Assembly (NCBI GenBank): GCA_019309485.1
Contig: JAFDGC010000008.1
Span: 26,778-90,777 of the forward strand
Length of the DNA stretch: 64,000 nt
Direction of reading: 5' to 3'
From: Deltaproteobacteria bacterium
GTDB taxonomy: Bacteria; Desulfobacterota; Desulfobacteria; Desulfobacterales; UBA2156
This document shows positions 18,733 through 28,259 of this stretch, piece by piece. The notes under the pieces were generated by a model. It made no database searches. It was given only the letters and a program-made list of their open reading frames with translations, and had not been told where the DNA came from. Made by a program: the position numbers and the translations under genes. How positions within the stretch are numbered: position 1 is the first letter of the stretch; the number at the start of each line of letters is the position of its first letter.

Positions 18733-19611
18733 TTATGCGTCCCCGGGAGGAATCAACAGCGTCGGATAGATGGATTTTACCGATAGTGCCTCCGGTGTAC
18801 TTCCGATAAATCGTTCCTTCCAGGATCCTTTGGCCGAAGAGCCCAAAACAATCAGCGTGCATTGACACTCCCGGGCGGCTTTTTCGATCTCCACCACGGG
18901 TTTTCCCGCATAAACATGCGGCTTGGCCGAAATGCCTTCCCCTTCAAACTCGTCACAGATCGCTTCCAATCGGCTCCGTGCCTCTTTGCGTGCTTTTTGA
19001 ACGGTCATGCCCGATGCACTCTTCAAGCTTTTTTCTTCAATGACGTTCATGACGTGGATTTCGGAAATGACCCCTTTGAGCCCCTTGAGATACTTTACCG
19101 AAAGCAGACTTGCCGGCGATCCGTCCATGGCCAGGAGGGGCCGTTCAAAGGGACGTTCGGAGTGCTGGGCGTCCGGATGCAGGTATTTATAGACCAATAC
19201 CGGTATGTTCGCCCTGCGGATGATTTCCGTCACATCGGAGCCCGAATAGATCTGTTCCAACTTTCCCTGCCGGGGGCGACCGATAACGACCAGGTCCACC
19301 CCTTCCTTTTCACAGGCCGAGATCACCTGATGAACCAGGTTTCCCACCGTAATATAGGCCCCCACTTCCATACCCTGTTCGAAGAGGTGTTCCGCCCAAT
19401 CGATGAATCGAATGTTGGCCATCTCTTTGAATTTGACTTCTTCCTCTTTTCGATAACCGGTCCCCCGGTGCATGGCGACCTTTTCCCGCTCGATGACGTT
19501 GAGAAAAACGACGTGATTCAAGCCCGCCATTCTGAGATCCAGAAGAGACTGGAGGGCATCGAACCACAATTCCTCAAACTTGGTAACGAATAAAAGCTTT
19601 TCTATTTTCAT
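18733..19611 (-). CDS. Tandem universal stress protein (two UspA domains)
   Basis: A 292-aa cytoplasmic protein with two UspA folds, about residues 1-140 and 150-292. Each ends in the family's glycine-rich region (GRPRQGKLEQIYSGSD and GSSAKGSWKERFIGST), where spacing departs from the strict ATP-binding G-2x-G-9x-G(S/T). Such proteins aid survival under starvation or redox stress. GGAGGAGG precedes ATG 19611. It is downstream of a response regulator and two sensor kinases on the same strand, which may control it. Confidence 0.9.
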   Translation of the reverse strand: MKIEKLLFVTKFEELWFDALQSLLDLRMAGLNHVVFLNVIEREKVAMHRGTGYRKEEEVKFKEMANIRFIDWAEHLFEQGMEVGAYITVGNLVHQVISACEKEGVDLVVIGRPRQGKLEQIYSGSDVTEIIRRANIPVLVYKYLHPDAQHSERPFERPLLAMDGSPASLLSVKYLKGLKGVISEIHVMNVIEEKSLKSASGMTVQKARKEARSRLEAICDEFEGEGISAKPHVYAGKPVVEIEKAARECQCTLIVLGSSAKGSWKERFIGSTPEALSVKSIYPTLLIPPGDA

Positions 19612-19764
19612 GCCCTCCTCCCAACAATCCGGCGGGTGATCCTTGCGGGTTTTCCCGCTTCCGGATGCCTTTCACAGTCGCCTTAATCCGGAGAATTGCC
19701 GCGGTTATTCGATAGTTGTTGCCGCCGGTTCGTGATATCCCATCACTTTGGGTTCTCAGAATTC

Positions 19765-20157
19765 TCAGCCGATGATGCTTTTTACGGCTTGTGCGAGTTC
19801 TTCGGCCTCCACCGGTTTTTCGAGGTAGATTTCAGGCTCCGGAACAGATCCCCCCCCGAATTCGGTGAGGGCTTTTTGGGACCTTAAAAAGGTTTTCTTT
19901 GCAATCCCCGAAAGAATAATGACGCGGGTGCTTTCGAGGGCTTTGTCCGTTTTTAACTCCCGGTATAGCCGGATACCGCTTTGTTTCGGCATCAACACAT
20001 CCAGAATCACCAGGTCCGGTTTTTCTTCTTTGATCTTCTTGAGGCCCTCTTCTCCGTTTCGGGCCGTAAGCGTGGAATAGCCGTTTTCTTCAAGAACCGA
20101 TACGTTGAATGTGATCACATCCGGATCATCATCGACCACCAAAACCTTCTTGCTCAT
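19765..20157 (-). CDS. Single-domain response regulator
   Basis: A 130-aa CheY-like receiver with acidic residues D9-D11, phospho-acceptor D53 (LVILDVLMP), switch Ser in IILSG and Lys in YLEKPV. There is no output domain. GGGAGG lies 5 nt before ATG 20157. The gene follows two histidine kinases on the same strand and is the likely phosphoryl receiver of one or both. A phosphorelay (kinase to receiver to USP genes) is inference. Confidence 0.92.
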   Translation of the reverse strand: MSKKVLVVDDDPDVITFNVSVLEENGYSTLTARNGEEGLKKIKEEKPDLVILDVLMPKQSGIRLYRELKTDKALESTRVIILSGIAKKTFLRSQKALTEFGGGSVPEPEIYLEKPVEAEELAQAVKSIIG

Positions 20158-20184
20158 GTGTGCCTCCCCGTATGAATAAATTTT

Positions 20185-20220
20185 TTGAACCTAAACAGCG
20201 AACGCATTCCCCGCTGCCGC
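20185..20220 (+). repeat. Repeat R2, copy 2 (short)
   Basis: Carries TTGAACCTAAACAGCGAACG followed by CATTCCCCGCTG, matching the first ~35 bp of R2 copy 1. It lies between the response regulator and the receiver-kinase gene. Confidence 0.55.
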
Positions 20221-20250
20221 GGCCCAAAAAGGAAAAACCGTATACTTTTC

Positions 20251-21783
20251 TCACTCATCCGCGGCGTCTTCCAACGTGTCCTTAAACGGAATGCTGAGGG
20301 TAAAAATCGTTCCCTTTCCCGGTTGGGTGGAAAAGGAAATATCGCCCCCATGCTCTTTGACGAGTTTATGGGTCACCAATAATCCCAAACCGGTTCCCTT
20401 CGGTCCCTTGGTGCTGAAAAAAGAGGTGAAGAGCTGCCGCCGGACGTCGTCATCCATCCCGCAACCGTTGTCCTCCACTTCGAATCGAATCCGGTTTCCC
20501 CGTTCCAGGCGGGTTCCCAGCCGGACCTGAAAAGATTTTTCCGTGTTCTCATCAAACAGACAGGCATCGACGGCGTTTGTCATGAGGTTCAGCAGACAAC
20601 GATGAAGGATCCGCTGGTCCATCACCACTTCTCCGATGGACCCATCGAAATCTTTGACAAGGGTGATTCCGTTTTCCGCGGCGAAGTCTTTTATGAACTC
20701 GCACACTTCCTCGGCGATTTCATTGGGAGCGCATTTGACGTATTCGGGGTCCCTTTCCTTGGAATACGTCAGCAGATCCATCACCAGATCGGAAGTGCGG
20801 CCGATGGCCCTTTGGATCATCGTCCATCCGCTTTTTAGCTTTTCGTTGTCGTTTTTGTCAAGGCCGAGATCCACAAGGTAGCTCCCACCTTTGAAACCGT
20901 GCAAGATATTCTTGATGCAATGGGCCATTCCGGCCACGGTCTGTCCGATGGCCGCCAGTCGTTCCGAATGGACCAACTCCCTTTCCAGACGTTTGATCTC
21001 CCTCAGGTCATGAAAAAAAGCGACACTCCCCATGACCTGTCCTTTCTCCATCAATATTCTCCAGGAAAAACGGACCGGAATGGCCTCCCCGGTCTTTGAC
21101 CGAAGGACGGTTTCCGTCCACGGAAGATCTTCTTTCATCTTCCCGCCGCCGGTGTCCGGTTCCAGAAGCTTCAGGATCTCAGGGGAAAGAAGGTCCCGGA
21201 TATCCATCTCCCTGACGACTTCCAGTCGGCCGTACCCCATTATTCTTTCGGCCGACGGATTGAAAATAACCACTTTGAACTCATCGTCTGTGGCAACGAT
21301 GCCGTCGTTGGAACTCGTGATCAGCTGTTCTTGAAAATTGGATTTGCGTTTGACCTCTTCCGTGGCAATCATCACCATGTTTTCGAGATCATGGGTATAT
21401 GCCCGGAGTTGTTCCCGGATCGCCAATTTCTCGTTGGCGCGCCTGAGGGCAACGGAAAGGGCTTCATCTTTTACGGGCTTGTTGATGAAATCGGAAGCGC
21501 CGTACTGAAGCGCTTCAATGGCCGAGTCGATGTCTCCGTGCCCCGTAATGATGATCACTTCGGTATCCGGATTCATCGCCTTGATTTTTTTTAAAACCGT
21601 CAGCCCGTCCATCCCCGGCATCTTGATGTCCGTCAATACGATCTGTGGGGAAAAGGTTTCATACTTTTCCAAGCCTTCTTCACCGCTCAACGCTCCCGCC
21701 ACTTCGTATCCGTCAAGCTTGAGGGACAGCGTCAGAACCCGCACATTGGCTTCTTCGTCGTCGATAACCAATATCTTTTGCAT
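20251..21783 (-). CDS. Receiver-PAS-histidine kinase
   Basis: A 510-aa soluble hybrid kinase. It has an N-terminal receiver (D8/D9; D52 in VLTDIKMPG), a coiled linker, a PAS domain (~150-265), a dimerisation helix with phospho-His in GMAHCIKN, and a HATPase domain with N box (NLMTNAVDA), G1 box (DNGCGM) and GTGLGL. The receiver-first order suggests it is controlled by another kinase, plausibly the product of the gene just upstream (14-bp gap). The pair and the downstream response regulator look like a small relay. Confidence 0.92.
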   Translation of the reverse strand: MQKILVIDDEEANVRVLTLSLKLDGYEVAGALSGEEGLEKYETFSPQIVLTDIKMPGMDGLTVLKKIKAMNPDTEVIIITGHGDIDSAIEALQYGASDFINKPVKDEALSVALRRANEKLAIREQLRAYTHDLENMVMIATEEVKRKSNFQEQLITSSNDGIVATDDEFKVVIFNPSAERIMGYGRLEVVREMDIRDLLSPEILKLLEPDTGGGKMKEDLPWTETVLRSKTGEAIPVRFSWRILMEKGQVMGSVAFFHDLREIKRLERELVHSERLAAIGQTVAGMAHCIKNILHGFKGGSYLVDLGLDKNDNEKLKSGWTMIQRAIGRTSDLVMDLLTYSKERDPEYVKCAPNEIAEEVCEFIKDFAAENGITLVKDFDGSIGEVVMDQRILHRCLLNLMTNAVDACLFDENTEKSFQVRLGTRLERGNRIRFEVEDNGCGMDDDVRRQLFTSFFSTKGPKGTGLGLLVTHKLVKEHGGDISFSTQPGKGTIFTLSIPFKDTLEDAADE

Positions 21784-21797
21784 AGGCGGCCCGTTTC

Positions 21798-24464
21798 TTA
21801 TGGGGCAACCGGGAACCGGAGCTCGAAAGTGGTCCCTTCCCCGGGTGCACTGTGGATATCGATGGCGCCGTTATAATCTTTGACGATGCCGTAGCTGATA
21901 CTCACCCCGAGACCGGTGCCCTTTCCGATTTCCTTTGTGGTGAAAAAAGGCTCGAAGATTTTCTCCATGACCTTCCGGGGCATTCCCGTCCCCGTATCGG
22001 AAACGGTGACCACCACGGAGTCCTTTTCCAGGTAAGACCGGATCGTCAGCTTTTTTTCAATACTCCCGGTTCCTTGTTGCTTTTCCTTTTCATCCATCGC
22101 ATCCAGGGCATTGGTGACCAGGTTGATGAAGACCTGCTCCAGACGGTTGCTTTCCGCCAGGATTCCCGGGAGGTCGGAAGCCAGATCCAGGACCACTTCC
22201 ACGCGATGCATCTTGAGTTGGTGTCCTAACACCTTGAACACGTCCCGGATGGGGTCATTGATGTTCACCCGGGTTTGAACACCCTCGGACATCCGGGAAA
22301 AATCCCGCATGTGTTTGATGATTCCAGCGGCGCGCTGCACGTTCTGGCCGATATCTTCGGCCATGGACCGGAGGTCTTCGGTTTCCAATGTTACCCCCCT
22401 TTTAACGCTTTTCAGCAGCATATCGGCGCACACCTGGATCACGTTCAAGGGCTGATTGATCTCATGGGCCATCCCGGCGGCCATTAGTCCTAAAGTGGTC
22501 ATCTTGGAGGCCTGAATGAGTTGTGCTTCCTTTTCAAGGCTTTCCGTGATATCGGCGGTGGACGCGATGAGGACCTCTTTGCCGTTATAATTGGATCTGC
22601 TGACGTGGATATTGACAAAAAACGGCTCGCCTCCCTTTCGGAAATGCCGTTTCTTGGAAAACAAGAGAGAGCGGGTACTTGAAATTTCTTTCAAACCCTT
22701 AACGATCTCTTCGTCATCGGGTTCGCCGATATCCAAAAAAGACATCCCCAGCATTTCGTTTCGATCGTAATCGTAACATTCCTGGGCGCGACGGTTCAAA
22801 TCGAGGATCTCCAAATTGTCGGAATCGAGAATAAAGATGGGATTGGGATCATTGTCGAACAGGGATCGATATTTTTCCTCTGATCGTCGATACTGTTCGT
22901 ACAAGTGGAAATTTTCCAGTGCGGCACCGATGCGGTTGCCGATGAGGCTTAATACATTTTTCTGTTCGGTGGTAAAATGTTGTGCGCCTTTGCTTCCGGT
23001 CAGAATGATGCCGAAAATTTCTTTGCTCTTATTGATCAAAGGGATCAAGGCGAGGGATTGGATGCCTTCTTTCACGTATTGTTGCATCCCTTCCGGCTTT
23101 TTCGCCGTCATGTCTTCATAGAGAACGACCTGGCCGTTCTGGATGGCCTGGTATAACAACCCTGTCGGATCCATCTGTTTTTCCTGCTTGCAGAAGCCGG
23201 CCTCCATTCCAAAGGAATATCTCAACACGAAGCGGCCTCCTTCTTCCTGGAGAAAGATGCAGAAGCTGTCCATATCAAGGTAGTTGAAGATTTCAATGAC
23301 GGCATCCCGTAAACTTTCTTCGAGCTTCAATGAAGAACCCAACGCGGTGGAGATGGCGGCAAGCGCAGCGAGTTGACGGTTATGCCGCTCCCGATCTTCT
23401 TCCGCCTTCTTGTCTTCCGTTTTGTCCCAGAGGGTTTCGATGGCACCGATAAGGGTGCCGTCCGGCGCCTTGATCGGGGCTGCGGTAAAATAACACCAAC
23501 GTCCTTTGTTTCCCAATTTCGGGAAAAAAACTTCTGCCTCATAGGCCCCCTGGATCAAAGCGGATTTCCGCCATTTGGTTCCGTAAAGCTTTCGGATTTC
23601 CTCTTCGGGAATCTGATCCAGGATGACGTCCGCCATGGAGGGCCGTTCCTGGTCCCAAAAAGGCTCCCATTGCCGATTGGTGCCGATCATTTCTTCGGCA
23701 GGGAAGCCCGAAAGCTGCTCCATGGCGATGTTCCAGTGCGTCACCCGGTGATTCCGATCGATCACGAAGGTGGGAATCGTGCTTCCCTGGATGATTTGGG
23801 TCATCACCCGTTCACTCTCCAACAGCTTTTCGGTCCGAAGCGCCAATTCCTTCGTATACCGCTCCAGCTGCCTCTGGGCCTGCCTTTCTTCGGTTTTGTC
23901 CCACAACGTTTCGATGGCGCCGACAATGCTGTCGTCGGAACCGTGTATGGGTGCTGCCGTAAAATAGAGCCATTTCCCGCCGTCTCCAAGATGGTGAAAA
24001 TATTCTTCCGTTTCGTATGCACCGTCAATGAGCGCAGATTTTCGCCATCGGGTCCCATAGTACTTAAAAGCATCTTCTTCACTGACTTCTTCCACGATCA
24101 AGTCGGCCATGGTGGGACGCTTCCTGGATCGAAACGGCTTCCAATGATGATTGGTTCCGATGATTTCATCGGCGAGGTATCCGGTCAGCCGTTCGCAGGC
24201 CCGGTTCCAATGGGTCACTACATGGTCCCGGTTGATCACGAAGGTGGGGACCGTGCTGGCTTCGATGATCTGGGCCATGGCCCGTTCTTCGGCCATCAAA
24301 TCGTGGCGGACACGCCTTGATTCCGCATGTCTTTCCTGTAATGCTGACCTGGAATCGTCTTTCTTCAATCTGCAAAAGATCGAGTACAAGCTGCGATTCG
24401 AGCCGGTCGAATACACGCACGCCGTTCGGTGCAACCGCCCGTAATGTCTTGAACGCCGTCTCAT
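21798..24464 (-). CDS. PAS-PAS-GAF-PAS sensor histidine kinase (N-terminus displaced by a frameshift)
   Basis: The kinase has two near-duplicate PAS domains (both with the block FxxxWRKSALIx[15 protein letters not shown] recurs after each), then a GAF domain, a third PAS, the HisKA phospho-His in [13 protein letters not shown], and a HATPase domain ([26 protein letters not shown]). The first ~40 residues of this open frame look non-native. The genuine N-terminal extension is in another frame at 24335-24747, and the switch point is about 24335-24352. It could be a real frameshift or an assembly error. Transcribed ahead of the receiver-kinase gene. Confidence 0.88.
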   Translation of the reverse strand: MRRRSRHYGRLHRTACVYSTGSNRSLYSIFCRLKKDDSRSALQERHAESRRVRHDLMAEERAMAQIIEASTVPTFVINRDHVVTHWNRACERLTGYLADEIIGTNHHWKPFRSRKRPTMADLIVEEVSEEDAFKYYGTRWRKSALIDGAYETEEYFHHLGDGGKWLYFTAAPIHGSDDSIVGAIETLWDKTEERQAQRQLERYTKELALRTEKLLESERVMTQIIQGSTIPTFVIDRNHRVTHWNIAMEQLSGFPAEEMIGTNRQWEPFWDQERPSMADVILDQIPEEEIRKLYGTKWRKSALIQGAYEAEVFFPKLGNKGRWCYFTAAPIKAPDGTLIGAIETLWDKTEDKKAEEDRERHNRQLAALAAISTALGSSLKLEESLRDAVIEIFNYLDMDSFCIFLQEEGGRFVLRYSFGMEAGFCKQEKQMDPTGLLYQAIQNGQVVLYEDMTAKKPEGMQQYVKEGIQSLALIPLINKSKEIFGIILTGSKGAQHFTTEQKNVLSLIGNRIGAALENFHLYEQYRRSEEKYRSLFDNDPNPIFILDSDNLEILDLNRRAQECYDYDRNEMLGMSFLDIGEPDDEEIVKGLKEISSTRSLLFSKKRHFRKGGEPFFVNIHVSRSNYNGKEVLIASTADITESLEKEAQLIQASKMTTLGLMAAGMAHEINQPLNVIQVCADMLLKSVKRGVTLETEDLRSMAEDIGQNVQRAAGIIKHMRDFSRMSEGVQTRVNINDPIRDVFKVLGHQLKMHRVEVVLDLASDLPGILAESNRLEQVFINLVTNALDAMDEKEKQQGTGSIEKKLTIRSYLEKDSVVVTVSDTGTGMPRKVMEKIFEPFFTTKEIGKGTGLGVSISYGIVKDYNGAIDIHSAPGEGTTFELRFPVAP

Positions 24465-24747
24465 CCCCCCTCAAATCCAGCACAAGATCCATCCCGGCCA
24501 TTGACAGCAGTTCAGACGGATCTGCGGTAATGTATATTCCGTGTGCAACGGCATAACGGATCCCTTCTCCCTCCCCGTCCGGTTCCGCCACGCCGGCGAT
24601 TTCCGGCCGAAGGGAATCCGGCAGGGATTCCATAAGGAATTTTAAAAAACGGCGGCACAGGATCTTCCCGCCGATGATTCCCAGCCGATTACCGGGAAGC
24701 AGGGAATGAAAGGCATTCATGGATGAGTTGTCGTTCATCAACGTCAC
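24335..24747 (-). pseudogene. Rossmann-like N-terminal sensory region of the kinase, out of frame
   Basis: From GTG 24747 the frame reads a nucleotide-binding-like start (NRLGIIGGKILCRRFLKFL), followed by MGIYI/ELLSMAGMDLVLDL-type strands, as in NAD-binding domains found at the N-terminus of some Desulfobacterota PAS kinases. It then runs into [10 protein letters not shown], where homology should continue as [10 protein letters not shown] in the next frame. So the complete gene probably spans 21798-24747 with one indel. AAGG stands about 7 nt before the GTG. The Rossmann resemblance is by pattern only. Confidence 0.65.
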
Positions 24748-24779
24748 GGCTTTGCCTTAAAACCGGCGGATCCGTCATT

Positions 24780-24931
24780 GATGGCTTCGTAAAAAGGCCA
24801 CCTCCGGCATTGCGCGGCATCCTTCGCCTGCCTGTGCGTTGCACGCAGACAGGTCCTTGCGGCGTACCTAAAAGTACGCCTCATCCTGAAGGATTTGCGG
24901 CCTTGCATCTGGCACTTTTTACTTTGCCATC
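24780..24931. repeat. MITE-like element with ~17-bp terminal inverted repeats
   Basis: The left end GATGGCTTCGTAAAAAGG and the reverse complement of the right end GATGGCAAAGTAAAAAGT agree at 14 of the first 17 positions. The 152-bp element has no open frame and lies directly upstream of the sensor kinase start, so it may affect that operon's promoter. Confidence 0.65.
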
Positions 24932-24997
24932 CCAAATTAGGTTTTTTACCATTTCATCAAAATTGAAAAGTCCGCGCCGCCGTCTTCCCAGAGCGCT

Positions 24998-25885
24998 TCA
25001 CGGGACCAACAACACCGGCAGTTCGGAAATTTCGGCCACGCGGTGGGAGACACCCCCCAGCCAATATTCTTCCATCCAGTCCTTTCCGGTTCTGCCCATG
25101 ATGATCATCGTTGCTTCGGTCTCCCTTGAAATACGCAGGATCTCCGAAACTGGTTTGCCGATGCAAAGATGGCTTTCCGTCGCAATATTTTCTTTTTCAA
25201 GTCGTGCGCAATAGGCATCGAGCCGTTGCCGGCTCTTTTTATCCAATGCTTTCATTCGTGAGGCGTTAACACCCTTGGTCAGCTTGGCATCGATGACATG
25301 GACCACCACGGCCTCTTCCGCGATCCCCCGGAATGCGGTGATGGCGGCAAGGCTCCTCTCGGAAGGGGGGGACCAGTCGGTGGCCAATAAGGGACGTTGG
25401 AAAATTTGGCTGTTTTTTCGGAATAAAGCGCCGTCTTCGGTTTCAAACTGGACCATATACCTGCCCATCAACACCGGAACGGTGCTTCTTCGAAGAATAT
25501 CCAGGATATGGGATCCCACATAGATCTTTTCAAACAGCGTCCGTTTTTTCGCTCCCGTGACGATGAGATCCACTTTTTCATTTTCAGCGATCTTCAAAAT
25601 GGAGGCGTTGAGGATACCGGTCTGAATCCGGACAGCGCATTTAATCCCGGCCTTTTCAACGGCTTTTTGCCAACTTTCAAAGCGGCACTTTATCTGCTTT
25701 CGGATCCTTTGTTCTTCTTCTTTTAAAAAACCGCCGTACGGAACAAAACCGACGGTCTCCTTGGGGATGACGTACACGAGGACGATTTCTTTTAACCCAC
25801 ACGCTTTTAATTCGAACAGTGTCTTCAGGGAATTAAAGGCATAGGCCCCGAACTGGGTGTGGAAAAGTACCTTTTCAAATTTCAT
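24998..25885 (-). CDS. Tandem universal stress protein
   Basis: A 295-aa protein with two UspA domains, about residues 1-140 and 160-295. Nucleotide-loop remnants are GAKKRTLFEKIYVGSH and GRTGKDWMEEYWLGGVS; the second is close to the ATP-binding G-2x-G-9x-G pattern. It is close in layout to the protein at 18733-19611 and probably a paralogue. AGGAG precedes ATG 25885. It starts 15 bp after the antiporter gene, so both are likely on one transcript and may respond together to ionic or pH stress. Confidence 0.9.
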   Translation of the reverse strand: MKFEKVLFHTQFGAYAFNSLKTLFELKACGLKEIVLVYVIPKETVGFVPYGGFLKEEEQRIRKQIKCRFESWQKAVEKAGIKCAVRIQTGILNASILKIAENEKVDLIVTGAKKRTLFEKIYVGSHILDILRRSTVPVLMGRYMVQFETEDGALFRKNSQIFQRPLLATDWSPPSERSLAAITAFRGIAEEAVVVHVIDAKLTKGVNASRMKALDKKSRQRLDAYCARLEKENIATESHLCIGKPVSEILRISRETEATMIIMGRTGKDWMEEYWLGGVSHRVAEISELPVLLVP

Positions 25886-25899
25886 TTTCGGCTCCTACC

Positions 25900-27450
25900 T
25901 TAAAAAAAGACCAGGGTCACCACGATAAATACCGGAATTAAAAAGACCAGGCTGTATTTGAGGATGTATCCGAAAAAGCTGGGCATGGGGGTTCCCGCTT
26001 CTTCGGAAATGGATCGGACCATGAAGTTGGGAGCGTTTCCGATATAGCTGCACGCCCCGAAAAACACCGCACCCGCCGAGATGGCCGCCAAATAAACCGC
26101 CTTTTCGCTCATCAACAACGGAACCGCTTCGGATTCCGGAAGGCCGGCAAAGAAGCTGCCGATGGCGGTATTGAAAAAGGTCAGATACGTGGGGGCATTG
26201 TCCAAAAAGCTCGACAGGGCGCCGGTGACCCAGAAATAGTGATACGGTTTTTTAACGGAATCAATGAGGACCGCAAGGGCGCCGTCGGATCCGGCTTTCA
26301 GGATCAAAAGGCAGGGGATCATGGTGATAAAGATCCCGATGAACAGATACGCCACTTCAATAATGGGAAACCAGGTGAAATCGTTGTCCTCACGGATTCG
26401 GATGGATGTGCTGGCCAGCGAGAAAACCCCCATTAAAATGAGAAGCCCGTCCCGGACCCAGTCCTGAATCGCCCGGTGAATGCCAAAGGTGTTCACCTCC
26501 CCCCAATCTACCAGCCCGCTGAGCAAGACGGAACCCACGATACCCAAAAGGAATAAAAAGTTATGGTACCCTTCAAGTCGAATGGGTTCACGGGGTCCAT
26601 CGGATGCTTTCTCGGCAGGGCGTTCTTTTCGATAATAATACGTATCCAGGAAGAAATAGACCGACAAGAGGAGACCGACAACGAGGAGCATGTGGGGAAA
26701 GATTTTAAGGGTCCAGAAAAAGCTGACACCGTGGAGAAAACCCAAAAAGAGCGGGGGGTCCCCCAACGGCGTCAGTGAGCCCCCGATATTGGCGACCAGG
26801 AAGATGAAAAAGACCACCATGAACGTTCGATTTTTCCGATCTTTATTGGCTCTTAGAAAGGGGCGGATGAGGAGCATGGCGGCACCCGTCGTTCCCATCC
26901 AGGAAGCCAACAGGGTACCAATGGCAAGTATCAGGGTATTGACAGCGGGAGTTCCCCTCAGAGAACCCCTGAGAAGGATCCCTCCGGATACGGTATACAA
27001 AGACCATAATAAAATGATGAAAGGAACGTAATCGGCCAGGATGATGTGCAAAATTTCGTGCAGAGCGATCCACTTGTAGGCGATCAGAAAGGGGATTCCG
27101 AGGCATGCCGCCCAGAACGCCGCAATTTTCCCAAAATGATGGTGCCACAATTCGGGTAACAGCAAGGGGAGAAGAGCGATGGAAAGGAGCATGCAGGCAA
27201 AGGGAATGCAGCTCCAAATGGGCAGCAATTCACCCAGATTGACGTGCTCGCGTTTCCCGTGCCCTGTACCTTCTTTCGAAAGATGCCGGGCTTCGGTCCC
27301 CTGCGTATGAACTCCCGCATCCCGTGCAGGGGATCCCGTTTCCGTGGATGCCGTCACGATTGCCGATGTCGGATTCGCGGCCAAGACTTGTGGGGAAGCC
27401 AGGAAAAAACACAAAAGGATCATCGCGGCGGCGAGCAGGAGCAATCTCAT
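25900..27450 (-). CDS. NhaD/CitM-like sodium:proton antiporter
   Basis: A 516-aa membrane protein with an N-terminal signal/anchor and roughly a dozen hydrophobic helices. Conserved blocks include SWMGTTGAAMLLIRP and VANIGGSLTPLGDPPLFLGF, continuing GVSF. The GxxTPxGDPP element is typical of ion-transporter-superfamily Na+/H+ antiporters in this group. It should expel Na+ in exchange for protons across the inner membrane. AAGGAG precedes ATG 27450. Followed by a universal stress protein gene. Confidence 0.87.
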   Translation of the reverse strand: MRLLLLAAAMILLCFFLASPQVLAANPTSAIVTASTETGSPARDAGVHTQGTEARHLSKEGTGHGKREHVNLGELLPIWSCIPFACMLLSIALLPLLLPELWHHHFGKIAAFWAACLGIPFLIAYKWIALHEILHIILADYVPFIILLWSLYTVSGGILLRGSLRGTPAVNTLILAIGTLLASWMGTTGAAMLLIRPFLRANKDRKNRTFMVVFFIFLVANIGGSLTPLGDPPLFLGFLHGVSFFWTLKIFPHMLLVVGLLLSVYFFLDTYYYRKERPAEKASDGPREPIRLEGYHNFLFLLGIVGSVLLSGLVDWGEVNTFGIHRAIQDWVRDGLLILMGVFSLASTSIRIREDNDFTWFPIIEVAYLFIGIFITMIPCLLILKAGSDGALAVLIDSVKKPYHYFWVTGALSSFLDNAPTYLTFFNTAIGSFFAGLPESEAVPLLMSEKAVYLAAISAGAVFFGACSYIGNAPNFMVRSISEEAGTPMPSFFGYILKYSLVFLIPVFIVVTLVFF

Positions 27451-27587
27451 GGGCCCATTCTCCTTGTTTTCGGTTCCGATTCACGCAACACCGTATTCGG
27501 GCTTTGATTCGGTGATGCTTTTTAGGAAAACGAAGGAAAGGTGTCAACTTAAAAAGGGGATATTATGACCGGACGAAAGTGGCGCCC

Positions 27588-27620
27588 ATCCGCCCTGAAG
27601 GCCGGGGCTCCCCGGTAAGG
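27588..27620 (+). repeat. Repeat R1, copy d (5' half only)
   Basis: Only the first hairpin region, CCGCCCTGAAGGCCGGGGCT followed by CCCCGGTAAGG, is kept. It lies downstream of the HTH/Zn-ribbon gene. Confidence 0.7.
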
Positions 27621-27676
27621 AAAATGACCACTTTAAGATCCCGGATCCAATCGGGTGCAGCAAGGTCATGAAGGCG

Positions 27677-27982
27677 TCACGGACCGATTCCATATTCCGG
27701 ATCTTCAATGTGCGTGGACTTGCACCGGGGGCAACGACCGGGCTTGGCAAAGTGTTTGCGGTCTTTGAACAGGAATCCACACTCCATGCAACGGAAAGGA
27801 TGGGCGACCAGATGCTTCCCCTTTGCCTTAATGGTCCGGGAGATATGGGAAAGATGGTCGGCCAGCTCCCTGTCGCTGATTCGAAATTGCTTGGCAAGCT
27901 CGCGAAATCCGAAAGCGCGTTCTTCCAACAAGGAAATCATTTTCTGCCGAATGGTCACTTCCGCCGAATCCTTCCTGCGCAC
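27677..27982 (-). CDS. HTH / zinc-ribbon transcriptional regulator (COG3357-like)
   Basis: A 101-aa protein with a winged-helix N-terminal part (TIRQKMISLLEERAFGFREL, then ISDRELADHL). It ends in a zinc ribbon with CMEC and CPRC pairs at about residues 65-68 and 83-86. It matches a small predicted-regulator family common in archaea and anaerobic bacteria; targets are unknown. It opens at GTG 27982, eight bases after the preceding gene, with only weak ribosome-binding signal, so translational coupling is likely. It may regulate the flanking stress genes. Confidence 0.82.
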   Translation of the reverse strand: MRRKDSAEVTIRQKMISLLEERAFGFRELAKQFRISDRELADHLSHISRTIKAKGKHLVAHPFRCMECGFLFKDRKHFAKPGRCPRCKSTHIEDPEYGIGP

Positions 27983-27989
27983 TGAAAAA

Positions 27990-28226
27990 TCACTTTCTCT
28001 GAGATGCTTCTTTCAGCAACCGCTTGAACCCCTTCAGCGTTCCTTTCCACCCTGCGTCTTCCCCAAGCATCACCGCCACGATGATATCCTTTTCCACGCT
28101 GATTTCAAAAACGATTTCTTCCTCTTGGATCTTGAAAACCGCTTCCCCCCACCGCTGGGCGGGAAATCCCGTCGCCTCACAGTCATAGTCGGTGCGCAGT
28201 TCGCCGATCATCCGAATGTCGTTCAT
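27990..28226 (-). CDS. Small conserved-looking hypothetical protein
   Basis: A 78-aa protein without membrane segments: short beta strands (EIVFEISVEKDIIVAVMLG) followed by a Lys-rich helix. GAGG stands five bases before ATG 28226; the frame is also open from GTG two codons upstream. It lies between a universal stress protein gene and the HTH/Zn-ribbon gene on the same strand, with tiny gaps, so it belongs to that transcript. I do not recognise a family. Confidence 0.65.
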   Translation of the reverse strand: MNDIRMIGELRTDYDCEATGFPAQRWGEAVFKIQEEEIVFEISVEKDIIVAVMLGEDAGWKGTLKGFKRLLKEASQRK

Positions 28227-28259
28227 TGCCACCTCTGCGTTTTCTTCTTTCTGGAAAGG

